A program made the translations under genes and the position numbers. From the NCBI RefSeq assembly GCF_000744225.1, contig NZ_JQLN01000001.1:620001-684000 (forward strand): 64,000 nucleotides of DNA, read 5' to 3'. Each line of letters starts with the position of its first letter. Within the stretch, counting starts at the first letter, position 1. This stretch comes from Kitasatospora mediocidica KCTC 9733. GTDB taxonomy: Bacteria > Actinomycetota > Actinomycetes > Streptomycetales > Streptomycetaceae. The notes under the pieces were generated by a model, which was not told the DNA's origin, ran no database searches, and saw only the letters and a program-made list of their open reading frames with translations. This document shows positions 33,128-42,386 of this stretch, one piece after another.

Positions 33128-34777
33128 ATGCCCAAGGTGTCACCGCACGAGCCCTCCCCCAGCCCGACGGACCCGACGGACGTGGACGTGGTCGTCGTCG
33201 GCAACGGGCCGGTCGGGGCCGCGCTGTCGGTCCTGCTGGCCCAACGCGGCTGGCGGACGACCGTGCTGGAGCGCCGCCGGCGCCCGTACACGCTGCCCCG
33301 GGCGACCAGCTTCGACGGGGAGACCGCGCGGCTGCTCGCCGCCTGCGGGATCGGCCCGGAGCTCGGCCGGATCACCGAACCGGCCTCCGGCTACCAGTGG
33401 CGGACGGCCGGCGGCGAGACGCTGCTCGACATCGAGTTCCGGCCGCAGGGCCCGTACGGGTGGCCGGATGCCAACACCATGCACCAGCCCGCCCTGGAGG
33501 AGCTGCTCGCCGCCCGGGCGGCGGAGTTGCCCGGGGTCACGGTGCTGCCGGGCCGGCAGGCCGTCGGCATCACCGAACAGGGCGACCGGGTCCTGGTGGC
33601 GGCCGAGGACGAGGACGGCGCGGTGCAAACGGTCTCGGCCCGTTGGGTGGTGGGCTGCGACGGCGCCAACAGCTTCGTCCGGCACCACCTCGACGTCCCC
33701 GTCACCGACCTCGGGTTCTCCTACGAATGGCTGCTGTGCGACGTCGCCCTGCGCGAACCACGGGCGTTCGTGCCGACCAACGTGCAGATCTGCGACCCGG
33801 CCAGGCCCACCACCCTGGTGGGCAGCGGCCCCGGGCACCGGCGCTGGGAGTTCATGCGGCTGCCGGGCGAGCGGGCGGCCGAGCTGAACCGCGAGGAGAC
33901 CGCGTGGCGGCTGCTGGAACCGTTCGGCGTCACGCCCGACACCGCCACCCTGCTGCGCAGCACCACGTACATGTTCCAGGCCCGGTGGGCCGAGCAGTGG
34001 CGGGTGGGCCGGGTGCTGCTGGCCGGTGACGCGGCGCACCTGATGCCGCCGTTCGCCGGGCAGGGCATGTGCTCGGGCATCCGGGACGTGGTCAACCTGG
34101 CGTGGAAGCTGGACCTCGTGCTGCGCGGCCGCGCCGACGACACGGTGCTGGACAGCTACACCGAGGAACGCCGGGCGCAGGTGCGGGAGTCGATCATGAG
34201 CTCGGTCCAGCTGGGCCGGGTGATCTGTGTGACGGACCCGGCCGCCGCCGCCGAGCGGGACGCGACGGTGCTGGCCAACCGGCGCGGCCAGGGGCCCACC
34301 CGGCCGGAGCCGGCCAAGCCCCTCGCCGACGGGCTGCTGTACGGCGGCGGCGCCGAGGACGGGCCGGCGCGGCCGGCCGGCGAGGTCGTACCGCAGGGCG
34401 CGGTGACGGGACCCGGCGGCAGCGGCCCGTTCGACGAGGTGGTCGGGCGCGGCTTCGTGCTGCTGCTCGCGGCGCACGCGGACGCCCGGCTCGGCGCGGA
34501 GCGGCTGGCCTTCCTGGCGGGCCTCGGGGCGCACGTGGTGCGGCTGCGGCCGGCCGGGGGCGCCTCCTCGGCGGCGCCGGAGCCGGCGGCCGTCGAGGTG
34601 GTGGACGCGGACGGCGTCTACGGGGCGTACCTGGCGCGGTACGGGGCCGGCGCGCTGCTGGTGCGCCCGGACTACCACGTGTTCGGCGCGGCGGCGGGCC
34701 CCGAGGGCGCGGCCGCGCTGGTGGACGACCTGCGGGCCCGGCTGGAGGCCGCCGTGCCGGCGGGCGCGACGGGCTGA
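33128..34777 (+). CDS. Class A flavin hydroxylase (MhpA / Rif-Orf19-like)
   Basis: A 549-residue FAD monooxygenase. GNGPVG (25-30) binds ADP; GCDGANSFVRHHL is the DG motif; GDAAHLMPPFAGQGMCSGIRD (about 298-318, longer than 20 residues so only its key GD and FAGQGMC steps matter) completes FAD binding. A thioredoxin-like C-terminal domain follows, as in 3-(3-hydroxyphenyl)propionate hydroxylases. Similar enzymes in naphthalenic ansamycin clusters (Rif-Orf19 type) hydroxylate the AHBA-derived chain so that the second ring can close. It is the only plus-strand gene of the cluster in this window, and the ATG follows GAGGGG. Confidence 0.87.
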   Translation: MPKVSPHEPSPSPTDPTDVDVVVVGNGPVGAALSVLLAQRGWRTTVLERRRRPYTLPRATSFDGETARLLAACGIGPELGRITEPASGYQWRTAGGETLLDIEFRPQGPYGWPDANTMHQPALEELLAARAAELPGVTVLPGRQAVGITEQGDRVLVAAEDEDGAVQTVSARWVVGCDGANSFVRHHLDVPVTDLGFSYEWLLCDVALREPRAFVPTNVQICDPARPTTLVGSGPGHRRWEFMRLPGERAAELNREETAWRLLEPFGVTPDTATLLRSTTYMFQARWAEQWRVGRVLLAGDAAHLMPPFAGQGMCSGIRDVVNLAWKLDLVLRGRADDTVLDSYTEERRAQVRESIMSSVQLGRVICVTDPAAAAERDATVLANRRGQGPTRPEPAKPLADGLLYGGGAEDGPARPAGEVVPQGAVTGPGGSGPFDEVVGRGFVLLLAAHADARLGAERLAFLAGLGAHVVRLRPAGGASSAAPEPAAVEVVDADGVYGAYLARYGAGALLVRPDYHVFGAAAGPEGAAALVDDLRARLEAAVPAGATG

Positions 34778-34802
34778 CGCGGGCAGCGCAGGCGCCCGTG
34801 GC

Positions 34803-35732
34803 CTACCGCCCGCGGGCGAGCAGCACCGCGCCGCGCAGCGAGGAGAGGCCGCCCAGGCGGGCCGGGGCGACCGGCAGGGCGGGCAGGCCCGGCCTGGCGA
34901 GCGCGGTGAGGTGCTCGGCCACGCGGTCGACCAGTTCGGGGATCCCGGCCGCGAAGCCGCCGCCGATCAGGGCGAGCCGGGGGTGGAGCAGCTCCGCGAC
35001 ACCCGTGGCGGCGGCGGCCAGCGCGTAGCCGGTCCGGTCGAGCGCGGTGACGGCCCACGGCCGCCGCTCCCGCAGCCCCGCCCGCAGGTCGTCGAAGGTG
35101 ACGGGCGCGCCGCGCAGGCCCGCGGCGCGGGCGAGGGTGGCCGGCCCGGAGGCGGTCGCCTGAAGGCATCCCCGGCGCCCGCACACGCAGGTGGGGCCGT
35201 CCAGTTCGAGCACCAGGTGGCCGAGCTCGAAGGAGCCCCGGCCCGCGCCGGGGCAGAGCCGGCCGCCGAGGACGAGGCCGCCGCCGACGCCGGTGCCGAC
35301 TCCCAGGTAGAGCAGGTCGTCGCAGTGCGCCGCCTCGGCCTCGGCGAGGGCCGCCAGGTCGCCGTCGTCCGCCCAGGCGACGGCCGCCGCGGGGAAGAGC
35401 CCGCGCAGCGCCCGGCCCAGCTCCAGGCCGGTCCACTCCGGCCGGCTCGGCCAGGCGGTGACCCGCTCGTCCGGGCCGACGGTGGCGGGCATCGCCACGC
35501 CGACGGCCCGGAACGGTGCTCCCGTCCGGACCGTCAGTTCGCCCACACACGCGGCGAGTCGGGCCAGGTCCCGGTCCACGCCGAGGCTCGGCCCCCAGGC
35601 GAAGGAGGCCTCCTCGACGTGGCCCGCCGCAGACTCCGCCCGCAGGGCGACCTTGGTGCCGCCGACGTCGATGCCCAGTGCCGCGTGGGTCGACCTCTCG
35701 GCGCCGTTCTGCGCGCCGTCGCGGGTCCGCAT
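34803..35732 (-). CDS. ROK-family sugar kinase (RifN-like, kanosamine kinase)
   Basis: A 309-residue kinase. DVGGTK (22-27) is the phosphate loop, FELGH the conserved ExGH, and CVCGRRGCLQ the ROK zinc-binding site. In the aminoshikimate route to AHBA, RifN-type enzymes phosphorylate kanosamine to kanosamine 6-phosphate. The gene is last in the run AHBA synthase, oxidoreductase, phosphatase, kinase, the usual order of these four in ansamycin clusters. It is convergent with the hydroxylase gene (25-base gap). Confidence 0.9.
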   Translation of the reverse strand: MRTRDGAQNGAERSTHAALGIDVGGTKVALRAESAAGHVEEASFAWGPSLGVDRDLARLAACVGELTVRTGAPFRAVGVAMPATVGPDERVTAWPSRPEWTGLELGRALRGLFPAAAVAWADDGDLAALAEAEAAHCDDLLYLGVGTGVGGGLVLGGRLCPGAGRGSFELGHLVLELDGPTCVCGRRGCLQATASGPATLARAAGLRGAPVTFDDLRAGLRERRPWAVTALDRTGYALAAAATGVAELLHPRLALIGGGFAAGIPELVDRVAEHLTALARPGLPALPVAPARLGGLSSLRGAVLLARGR

Positions 35733-35762
35733 GGTGTGCCGCCTGCTTCCGGTGCCGTCGGG

Positions 35763-36458
35763 TCAGCGCCCGGTGAGGGCCGGGCAGAGGGCGAGGAGCT
35801 CGACCGGGCGGCGCAGCACCACGTCGGGGCCGGCCGCCAGCAGCTCGGCCTCGTCGGGCCCGGCCCAGAGGGCGGCGGCGGAGGCGACGCCGGCGTCGCG
35901 GGCGCTGGCCAGGTCGGTCGGCGCGTCGCCGATCATGATGGCCTGCTCGGCGGGCACGTCCAGCAGCTCCAGCGCGCGCAGCACGATGTCGGGGGCGGGC
36001 TTGGGCCGGGCCACCTCGTCGGAGCCGATCACGTGGGCGAAGTACGGGAGCAGGCCCAGGCCGTCGAGCAGGGAGCGGGCCCGGACCCCGGCCTTGCCGG
36101 TGGCCACGGCCATCAGGAGTCCGCGCTCGCGCAGCTCCTGGAGCAGCTCGACGACGCCGTCGAAGACCGGCACCTGGTGCGCGAGCCGGTAGCTCTCGCG
36201 GACGAAGGGCTCCTCCATCTCCAGCGGCAGGCCCATGATCCGCATGATGTCGGGGAAGTAGCGGCCCTGGTGGCGCTGGTACTCCTCGAAGGGCGCCGGA
36301 CCGCCCCCGACGACCTCGGCGTAGGCGACGGAGAACGCCTGGCCCATCACCGCGAAGCTGTCGACGATGACCCCGTCCAGGTCGAAGACGACCGCCCTGC
36401 GGGGGTGAGCGGCTCTGTGCGTGGTCGTGGCGGACCCGTGTGCCGATGTGGCGGTCAT
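35763..36458 (-). CDS. HAD-family phosphatase (RifM-like)
   Basis: A 231-residue HAD hydrolase. VVFDLDGVIVDS carries the nucleophile Asp pair, VATGKAG the second motif, and GDAPTDLASARDAGV the metal-binding Asp. RifM-type phosphatases are required for AHBA supply. The ATG at 36458 overlaps the oxidoreductase stop by ATGA, and the longer open frame upstream is that gene's shadow. Confidence 0.9.
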   Translation of the reverse strand: MTATSAHGSATTTHRAAHPRRAVVFDLDGVIVDSFAVMGQAFSVAYAEVVGGGPAPFEEYQRHQGRYFPDIMRIMGLPLEMEEPFVRESYRLAHQVPVFDGVVELLQELRERGLLMAVATGKAGVRARSLLDGLGLLPYFAHVIGSDEVARPKPAPDIVLRALELLDVPAEQAIMIGDAPTDLASARDAGVASAAALWAGPDEAELLAAGPDVVLRRPVELLALCPALTGR

Positions 36459-37561
36459 GAGGTCCTCACCTCCTCGTGGGTGGCTGCCGGCCGGGCGGAT
36501 CGCGCCCCGCCCGCAGCGCGGGCTGACTCGTAGAAACTCTCGATGAGCTGCACCGTGCCGCGCGCCTGCTCGATGGCCCGGCCGCGGTTGGCGGGGTCGG
36601 CCAACAGCGCGGCGAGGCCGTCCAGTTGTCGTCGGTACTCGGCCCCGATCGGCTCCGCCGGCACGGGGATCGGCTGGGTGGTGCCCTCCCGTGTCACGGT
36701 CAGGACCGACTCGGGCTGCCGGTTGGGGCTGAAGCCGAAGGTGCAGCGCAGTTCGGCGGTGCCGGCGCTGCCCTCGACGTGGATCAGGGAGAGGTCCAGG
36801 GCCGCGTGGGAGGCCCAACTGGCCCGCAGCGCCACGGAGATGCCGTCATCGCGGACCAGGAAGCCGCGGGCGGTGTCCTCCACGTCGCCGGAGAGCGCGT
36901 CGGCGGGCTGGTCCTGGCGCCAGGCGGCGGACCACGCACCGACGTTGACGAAGTCGTCGGAGGTCGCGCCGACCACCTGTGCGAACCCGGCGGGGCCCAC
37001 CACGGACGCCAGCGCGTCCAGCAGGTGCCAGCCGAGGTCGACGAGCACGCCGCCGCCGGCCAGGCTGCGTTGGGTGAACCAGCCGCCGGCCTTCGGGACG
37101 CCGCGCGCCCGCACCCACGCCAGGTCGACGTGCCGCACCCGCCCCAGGCCGGGGACGAGCGCGGCCAGTTCGCGGACGTCCGCGCGGTGGCGGGCGGCGC
37201 TGCCGGCGAGCAGCATGCCGCCGCCCTCGCGCTCGGCCCGCGCCAGGGTGTCGGCCTCGGCGCTGGTCAGGCAGACCGGCTTCTCCAGGAAGACGGAGAG
37301 GCCGCGCCGCAGCAGCGCCGCGGCCACCTCGCTGTGCAGGTGGTTGGGCACCGCGACGACGACGACGTCGACGTCGCGGGTGCTCAGGGCGTCCACCGCC
37401 GCGTGGGCGGGCAGGCCCGTCGCCTCGGCGACCGCCGCCCGCAGCGCGGGGTCGGGGTCGACGACGGAGACCACCTCGAAGTCCTCGTGCGTCCTGAGCC
37501 GCGGGAGCCAGAGCTCCCGCCCCGCCCAGCCCAGCCCGACGACGGCGGCGCGAACCGTCAC
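36455..37561 (-). CDS. Gfo/Idh/MocA-type oxidoreductase (RifL-like)
   Basis: A 368-residue NAD(P)-dependent enzyme: Rossmann fold AAVVGLGWAGRELWLPRL, VAVPNHLHSEVA, and EKPVCLT (the family's EKP step with catalytic Lys). RifL works with the AHBA synthase-like enzyme in forming the amino sugar precursor (UDP-3-keto-glucose stage in current models). GTG start at 37561; GTGA overlap with the AHBA synthase gene and ATGA overlap with the phosphatase gene indicate strict co-translation. Confidence 0.9.
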   Translation of the reverse strand: MTVRAAVVGLGWAGRELWLPRLRTHEDFEVVSVVDPDPALRAAVAEATGLPAHAAVDALSTRDVDVVVVAVPNHLHSEVAAALLRRGLSVFLEKPVCLTSAEADTLARAEREGGGMLLAGSAARHRADVRELAALVPGLGRVRHVDLAWVRARGVPKAGGWFTQRSLAGGGVLVDLGWHLLDALASVVGPAGFAQVVGATSDDFVNVGAWSAAWRQDQPADALSGDVEDTARGFLVRDDGISVALRASWASHAALDLSLIHVEGSAGTAELRCTFGFSPNRQPESVLTVTREGTTQPIPVPAEPIGAEYRRQLDGLAALLADPANRGRAIEQARGTVQLIESFYESARAAGGARSARPAATHEEVRTS

Positions 37562-38718
37562 AGGGCTGCCACTGCGTCGGCGATGATCTCGGCCGTCGCG
37601 CGCAGGGCCTCCTCGGAGGCGAGGAGCACCCGGTGGTGCAGCCAGACGCAGTCGCGGCTGATGGCCTCGGAGTTGGGGCAGCGCTCGGCGATCTGCTCGA
37701 CGCTCTCGTCGGGGGCGGCGGTCTCCCAGAACGCGTCGGTGCGGTAGATCGCGCGGAACGCGGCGAAGGCCGGCAGGCCCGCGTCGACCAGGCGGTCCAC
37801 GAGGGTGTTGCGGTCCTCCTCGGAGATCCCGGGGATGCGGAACATGGCCATGTAGTGCGAGTTGCGGTCGGCCCGCGGGTCACTGCCCTGGGGCACGATG
37901 CCGTCGATCGCCCCGAGCAGGCCGGACAGCAGGGTCCAGCGCTGCTCGCGTAGTTCCGTCTGCGCGTCGAGGCGGCGCAGTTGGGCGCGGAGCACGGAGG
38001 CCGAGAACTCGTTGAGCCGCATGTTGGTGCCGGCGATCTGGTGGAAGTACCGGCGGTCGGTGCGCGGCCGGCCGCAGCTGTGCCGCAGGAACGCGGCCTC
38101 GTACAGCTCCGATTCGGGGAACAGCAGGGCGCCGCCCTCGCCGGCGGTCATCAGCTTGCCGTTCTGGAAGCTGAAGGCGGCCACCGAGCCGAGCTCGCCG
38201 ACGCGCTTGCCCTGCCAGCGGGCGCCCTGCGCGTGCGCGGCGTCCTGGAGCAGCGGGACGCCGGTGTCGGCGGAGAGCTTGCCGAGCGCGTCCATGTCCG
38301 CGATCCGGCCGGCCATGTGGACGGGCATGATCACCCGGGTGCGCGAGGTGACGGCGGCGGCCGCGGCCGCCACGTCGATGTTGTACGTGACGGGGTCGAC
38401 GTCGACGGGGACGGCGACCGCGCCGAGCCGCTGCGCGGCCTGGGAGGAGGAGATGAAGGTGAAGGCCGGCACGATGACCTCGGTGCCCGGGCCGGCGCCC
38501 AGACACTGCAGGGCCAACTCCAGGGCGTGCGTGCCGTTGGTGACCGCCAGCGCGTGTGGCGCGCCGTGGTACCCGGCGAACTCGGCCTCGAAGGAGTCCA
38601 CCTCACTCCCGCCCATGCGCCACCACTGGCCCTGCTCCAGAGCGCGTATCAGGCCGCTCCGCTCGTCGTCGTCGTACTGCGGCCAGGAGGGGAATTCCGG
38701 TGCCGGTCGCGCGTTCAT
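37558..38718 (-). CDS. AHBA synthase (RifK-like)
   Basis: A 386-residue PLP enzyme of the DegT/DnrJ/EryC1 fold that aromatises aminodehydroshikimate to 3-amino-5-hydroxybenzoate and also acts as a transaminase with the RifL-type partner. The PLP lysine is Lys188 in SFQNGKLMTAGEGG, the position reported for RifK; LLQDAAHAQGA carries the PLP-stacking Asp. This gene is the accepted marker for ansamycin and mitomycin-type clusters. It has its own 230-base upstream region with a triple 12-base repeat. Confidence 0.95.
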   Translation of the reverse strand: MNARPAPEFPSWPQYDDDERSGLIRALEQGQWWRMGGSEVDSFEAEFAGYHGAPHALAVTNGTHALELALQCLGAGPGTEVIVPAFTFISSSQAAQRLGAVAVPVDVDPVTYNIDVAAAAAAVTSRTRVIMPVHMAGRIADMDALGKLSADTGVPLLQDAAHAQGARWQGKRVGELGSVAAFSFQNGKLMTAGEGGALLFPESELYEAAFLRHSCGRPRTDRRYFHQIAGTNMRLNEFSASVLRAQLRRLDAQTELREQRWTLLSGLLGAIDGIVPQGSDPRADRNSHYMAMFRIPGISEEDRNTLVDRLVDAGLPAFAAFRAIYRTDAFWETAAPDESVEQIAERCPNSEAISRDCVWLHHRVLLASEEALRATAEIIADAVAAL

Positions 38719-38754
38719 ATCTCTCCAAATCTCCGCTACGAACTGGTCTCCGCT

Positions 38755-38790
38755 GGTGGACTCACTCTGGGACTCACGCTGGGACTCAAC
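38755..38790. repeat. Three tandem 12-base repeats upstream of AHBA synthase
   Basis: GGTGGACTCACT, CTGGGACTCACG and CTGGGACTCAAC follow one another without gaps, sharing GGNACTCA-like cores. They lie 37-72 bases before the AHBA synthase ATG, in the 230-base gap (38719-38948) after the dehydrogenase gene. The spacing of about one helical turn suggests a regulator binding array. No other feature was seen in the gap. Confidence 0.6.
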
Positions 38791-38948
38791 TGGCGGGATA
38801 GCGCGGGCGGGGCGGGTGGCCGACGGAACAGCGGAACAATGGCCCCGGGGATTTCACGCAAGGTTTTGCGGCCTCACAGTAGGGGGCACCTTCGGCGGCC
38901 CACATCCCCCGGTCTGGTAGTCGTCGGCCCCGGCCTGCTGATCATCCG

Positions 38949-39761
38949 TCAGTGCAGCCCGAAGAATGCCCGGTACGCGTCCACCTGGCCGTTCAGCATG
39001 TGGATTCCGTGGTGGACGTCGAACCCCAGGGCGGCCGCCTGTCGCAGCAGCGGCGTGTCCCTGGGTTTCATGATGATGTCCGCCACCACCCCGCCGGCCG
39101 CGAGGTCGTCCGGGCGGAACGGCAGCGGGTCGCCCGGGTTCAGGCCCAGCGGGCTGGCGTTCACCGCGATGTCGCTGTCGTGCAGGGGCGGCTGGGCCGC
39201 GGCGCGGACCTGGCCCGGCCAGTGCTCGGCCAACCGCTCGACGAGCGCGGCCAGCCGCGGGCCGTCCGGGTCGGTGACGGCGAGCCGGTCCACGCCGGCC
39301 GTCAGCAGCGCCGCCGCGATGGCGCTGCCCGCCCCGCCGGCGCCCGCCAGCGCCACTCTGCGGCCGCGGACCTGGTGACCGGCCTGCTCCAGGCCCGTCA
39401 CGAAGCCGGAACCGTCGAAGTTCTCGGCCAGCCAGCCGCCGTCGGCCTCGCGCCGCAGCACGTTGGCGGTGCCGGTGATGTCCACCGTGCGGCTGCGCCG
39501 GTCGGCGAGGCGGGCGGCGGCCGCCTTGTGCGGCACGGTGACGAACAGGCCGTCGAGGTTGCCGACGTGCTGCAGACCGCGGAGCACCGTCTCCAGGTCG
39601 GCCGGCGTGACGTGCACCGGGACCAGCACGGCGTCGATGCCCAGCCGCGCGAAGAGCGGGTTCAGCATCCCGGGTGACTGGACCTGGGCGACCGGGTCGC
39701 CCAGGACGGCGTACAGGCGGGTGGTGCCGCTGATGGCTGGGCCGGGCGCGGTGTCGGTCAT
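38949..39761 (-). CDS. Aminoquinate/shikimate dehydrogenase (RifI-like)
   Basis: A 270-residue enzyme of the shikimate dehydrogenase family. YAVLGDPVAQVQSPGMLN holds the substrate-binding step, TVPHKAAA the catalytic Lys, and GAGGAGSAIAAALL the NADP loop; it closes FDVHHGIHMLNGQ. RifI-type enzymes interconvert aminoquinate and aminodehydroquinate and are not always essential for AHBA. The ATG at 39761 overlaps the aminoDAHP synthase stop by ATGA. Confidence 0.88.
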   Translation of the reverse strand: MTDTAPGPAISGTTRLYAVLGDPVAQVQSPGMLNPLFARLGIDAVLVPVHVTPADLETVLRGLQHVGNLDGLFVTVPHKAAAARLADRRSRTVDITGTANVLRREADGGWLAENFDGSGFVTGLEQAGHQVRGRRVALAGAGGAGSAIAAALLTAGVDRLAVTDPDGPRLAALVERLAEHWPGQVRAAAQPPLHDSDIAVNASPLGLNPGDPLPFRPDDLAAGGVVADIIMKPRDTPLLRQAAALGFDVHHGIHMLNGQVDAYRAFFGLH

Positions 39762-41185
39762 CGTGGCCTCTCGGGGCGGGGTGGGGTGCGCCGGGCGAAC
39801 AGTTCGGCGACGGTGAAGGCGAGTTCCATCGACTGCTCGGCGTTCAGGCGGGGGTCGCAGGCGGTCAGGTAGCGGGCGGGCAGGTCGTGTTCGGCGATCC
39901 CCCGGGCACCGCCGAGACACTCGGTGACGTCCTCACCGGTCGCCTCCAGGTGCAGGCCGCCGGGGTGGGTGCCGAGCCGGCGGTGGACGTCGAGGAAACC
40001 GGTGATCTCCTCGAGCACGTGGTCGAACGCTCGGGTCTTGTAACCGCTCTCCGTGGTGCGGGAGTTGCCGTGCATCGGGTCGCACTGCCAGACCACCTGG
40101 TGGCCCGAGGCGGTGACCTTCTCGACGATCGGCGGGAGCACGTCGCGCACCCGGTCGTGCCCCATCCGGCTGATCAGCGTCAGCCGCCCGGGCGTGCCGT
40201 GCGGGTCGAGCCGGTGGACGTACTCGACCGCCTGCTCGGGGGTGGTGCCCGGGCCGATCTTCAGCCCGATGGGGTTGGCCAGCAGCTCCGCGAAGGCGAT
40301 GTGCGCGTCCTGCGGCGCGCGGGTCCGCTCCCCGATCCAGAGGAAGTGCGCCAGCCCGCTGGAGAGCAGCGGTTCCGGGCCGCTCTCGTCCACCCGGAGC
40401 AGGGCGCTCTCGTAGTCCAGCAACAGGGCCTCGTGGCTGACGTAGATCTCGCTCTGCCGTGCCGTCCGCCCGGAGGCCCCGAGCCCGGCCAGCAGGCGCA
40501 GGCTGCGGCCGATCTCCTCGACCGCCGGCGCGTACCGGCCGCCCGCGGGCGAGTCGCGGACGAAGCGGAGGTTCTCCGCGTGCAGCGCGTGCGGGTCGCC
40601 CAGCTCGCCCCGGCAGAGCCGACGGGCCAGGGCCATCGTCTCGACGGCGTTGGCCTGGGCCCGCAGCATCCGTGCCGGGTCCGGGGTGCGGGCGGCGGAG
40701 GTGGGCTCGACACCGTTGACGATGTCACCGCGGTAGACCGGCAGGCCCTGCGCGTCGACCTGCTGGGAGCGCGGCTTGGCGTACTGGCCCGCGGCCCGGG
40801 CCAGTGGGACCACCGGCAGGCCGGTGGCGTGCGTGAACACCAGCGCCATCCGCTTCAACAGGCCCAGGTTGGCGCGCAGATGCGCCGCGGTGTGGTCGGC
40901 GAAGGTCTCCGCGCAGTCCCCGCCCTGCAGCAGGAACGCCTCACCCCGGGCGACGGCCGCGAGCCGCTCGGACAGCTGCGCGGTCTCGGCGGGCGCCACC
41001 ACCGGGGTGGCGGTGCGCAGCCGGTCGACCACCGCCCGGACCACCGCCCGGTCCGGCCAGTCGGGCTGCTGCGCCGCGGGTCTGGCCAGCGCGGCGGCCA
41101 GACGCTCGGCGAGCAGCCGCTCCACCGGGCGCCCGGTGCGGTCCGGTGCCCTGCCGCCGGCCGGGCGCCGTGGTGAGTACCTCAT
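39758..41185 (-). CDS. AminoDAHP synthase (class II DAHP synthase, RifH-like)
   Basis: A 475-residue plant-type DAHP synthase. LLQGGDCAETF, AGQYAKPRSQ, LISRMGHDRV, VVWQCDPMHGN and HLEATGEDVTECLGG hold the metal- and phosphate-binding residues. In this setting it should condense PEP with an imino-erythrose 4-phosphate made from kanosamine 6-phosphate to give aminoDAHP. It is flanked by ATGA overlaps on both sides (aminoDHQ synthase and dehydrogenase), making a three-gene translational unit. Confidence 0.92.
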   Translation of the reverse strand: MRYSPRRPAGGRAPDRTGRPVERLLAERLAAALARPAAQQPDWPDRAVVRAVVDRLRTATPVVAPAETAQLSERLAAVARGEAFLLQGGDCAETFADHTAAHLRANLGLLKRMALVFTHATGLPVVPLARAAGQYAKPRSQQVDAQGLPVYRGDIVNGVEPTSAARTPDPARMLRAQANAVETMALARRLCRGELGDPHALHAENLRFVRDSPAGGRYAPAVEEIGRSLRLLAGLGASGRTARQSEIYVSHEALLLDYESALLRVDESGPEPLLSSGLAHFLWIGERTRAPQDAHIAFAELLANPIGLKIGPGTTPEQAVEYVHRLDPHGTPGRLTLISRMGHDRVRDVLPPIVEKVTASGHQVVWQCDPMHGNSRTTESGYKTRAFDHVLEEITGFLDVHRRLGTHPGGLHLEATGEDVTECLGGARGIAEHDLPARYLTACDPRLNAEQSMELAFTVAELFARRTPPRPERPR

Positions 41186-42258
41186 GTCACCCTCGCTCCC
41201 GTCCCCGCGGGCCCGTGGGCGCCGAACCTGACGAGCCGGGCGAGCGGCTGACGCGGCATCAGCGCCAGCGCCCGCACGACCGCCCGCTCGGGCACGTCGT
41301 GGACGAGCTCCGCGCCCCCGGGACCGTCCAGGACGAAGGCCAGCCCGGCGAGTGCCTTCTTGTCCCGCCGCATCAGGCGGATCAGTTCGGCCGGCTCGAC
41401 GCCCTCGGGCAGCGCGGCGGGCAGCCCGTAGGACTCGACGACCTCCCGGTGCTCGGCCACCCGGGCCGGGTCGATCCGGTCCAGGACGCCCGCGAGCAGG
41501 CCGGCGAAGACGGTGCCGACGGCGACCGCCTCGCCGTGGCGCATCGCGAAGTCAGTGGCCACCTCCAGGGCGTGGCCCAGGGTGTGGCCGTAGTTGAGCA
41601 GGTGGCGCAGACCAGTGTCGCGTTCGTCGGCCGACACGATGCCCGCCTTGAGGGTCACACTGGCGGCGATCTGGTCCGCCAGCGCCAGCGGGCGCAGGTC
41701 GCCGGCGCCGATGAAGTGGCAGCGGGCGATCTCGCCGAGGCCGTTGAGCATCTCGCGCCGCGGCAGCGTCGACAGGTAGTCGGTGTCGCAGAGCACCGCG
41801 GCGGGCTGCCAGTAGGCGCCCACCAGGTTCTTGCCGGACGGCAGGTTGACCGCCGTCTTGCCGCCGACGCTGGCGTCCACCTGGGCCAGCAGGGTCGTCG
41901 GCAGGTGCACGACGGGCACACCGCGGTGGTAGAGGGCCGCCGCCAGGCCGACGACGTCGGTGGTCGTCCCGCCGCCGCAGGAGACCACGGCGTCGGTGCG
42001 GGTGAGGCCGAAGCGCACGAACTCCGCGCAGAGTGCCTCGACAGTGGCGAGGTTCTTGTCCGGCTCACCGTCCCGGGCGGGCAGGAACAGGGTCTCGACG
42101 CCGGTGTCGGGCACCCACTGCTCGGGCCGCGCCGACACCACCGCCACCCGCCGGGCGCCCAGGCCCCGGATGACCTCGGCCAGCGAGGAGCGCACTCCCG
42201 GGCCGATGAGCACGTCGTACGAACGGTCGCCGATGCGGACCGGAACTTGTTCTCTCAC
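41182..42258 (-). CDS. AminoDHQ synthase (RifG-like)
   Basis: A 358-residue member of the dehydroquinate synthase family. GGGTTTDVVGLAAALYHRGV (NAD site), DASVGGKTAVNLPSGKNLVG and LNYGHTLGHALE (zinc His residues) are intact. RifG cyclises aminoDAHP to aminoDHQ. GTG start at 42258. It sits 128 bases after the halogenase stop and overlaps the aminoDAHP synthase gene by ATGA. Confidence 0.92.
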   Translation of the reverse strand: MREQVPVRIGDRSYDVLIGPGVRSSLAEVIRGLGARRVAVVSARPEQWVPDTGVETLFLPARDGEPDKNLATVEALCAEFVRFGLTRTDAVVSCGGGTTTDVVGLAAALYHRGVPVVHLPTTLLAQVDASVGGKTAVNLPSGKNLVGAYWQPAAVLCDTDYLSTLPRREMLNGLGEIARCHFIGAGDLRPLALADQIAASVTLKAGIVSADERDTGLRHLLNYGHTLGHALEVATDFAMRHGEAVAVGTVFAGLLAGVLDRIDPARVAEHREVVESYGLPAALPEGVEPAELIRLMRRDKKALAGLAFVLDGPGGAELVHDVPERAVVRALALMPRQPLARLVRFGAHGPAGTGARVT

Positions 42259-42386
42259 GCCGCTTCACCCTGTCCTGTAGAACGCGGAACGCGGACTGTT
42301 CGGTGCTGCGCCCACCCGGCGCCCCGCCCCGGGTTCCGGCGGCGGTCGGCCGCCGGAACCCCGGGCGGGCGGGGGGACAGTGGCCG

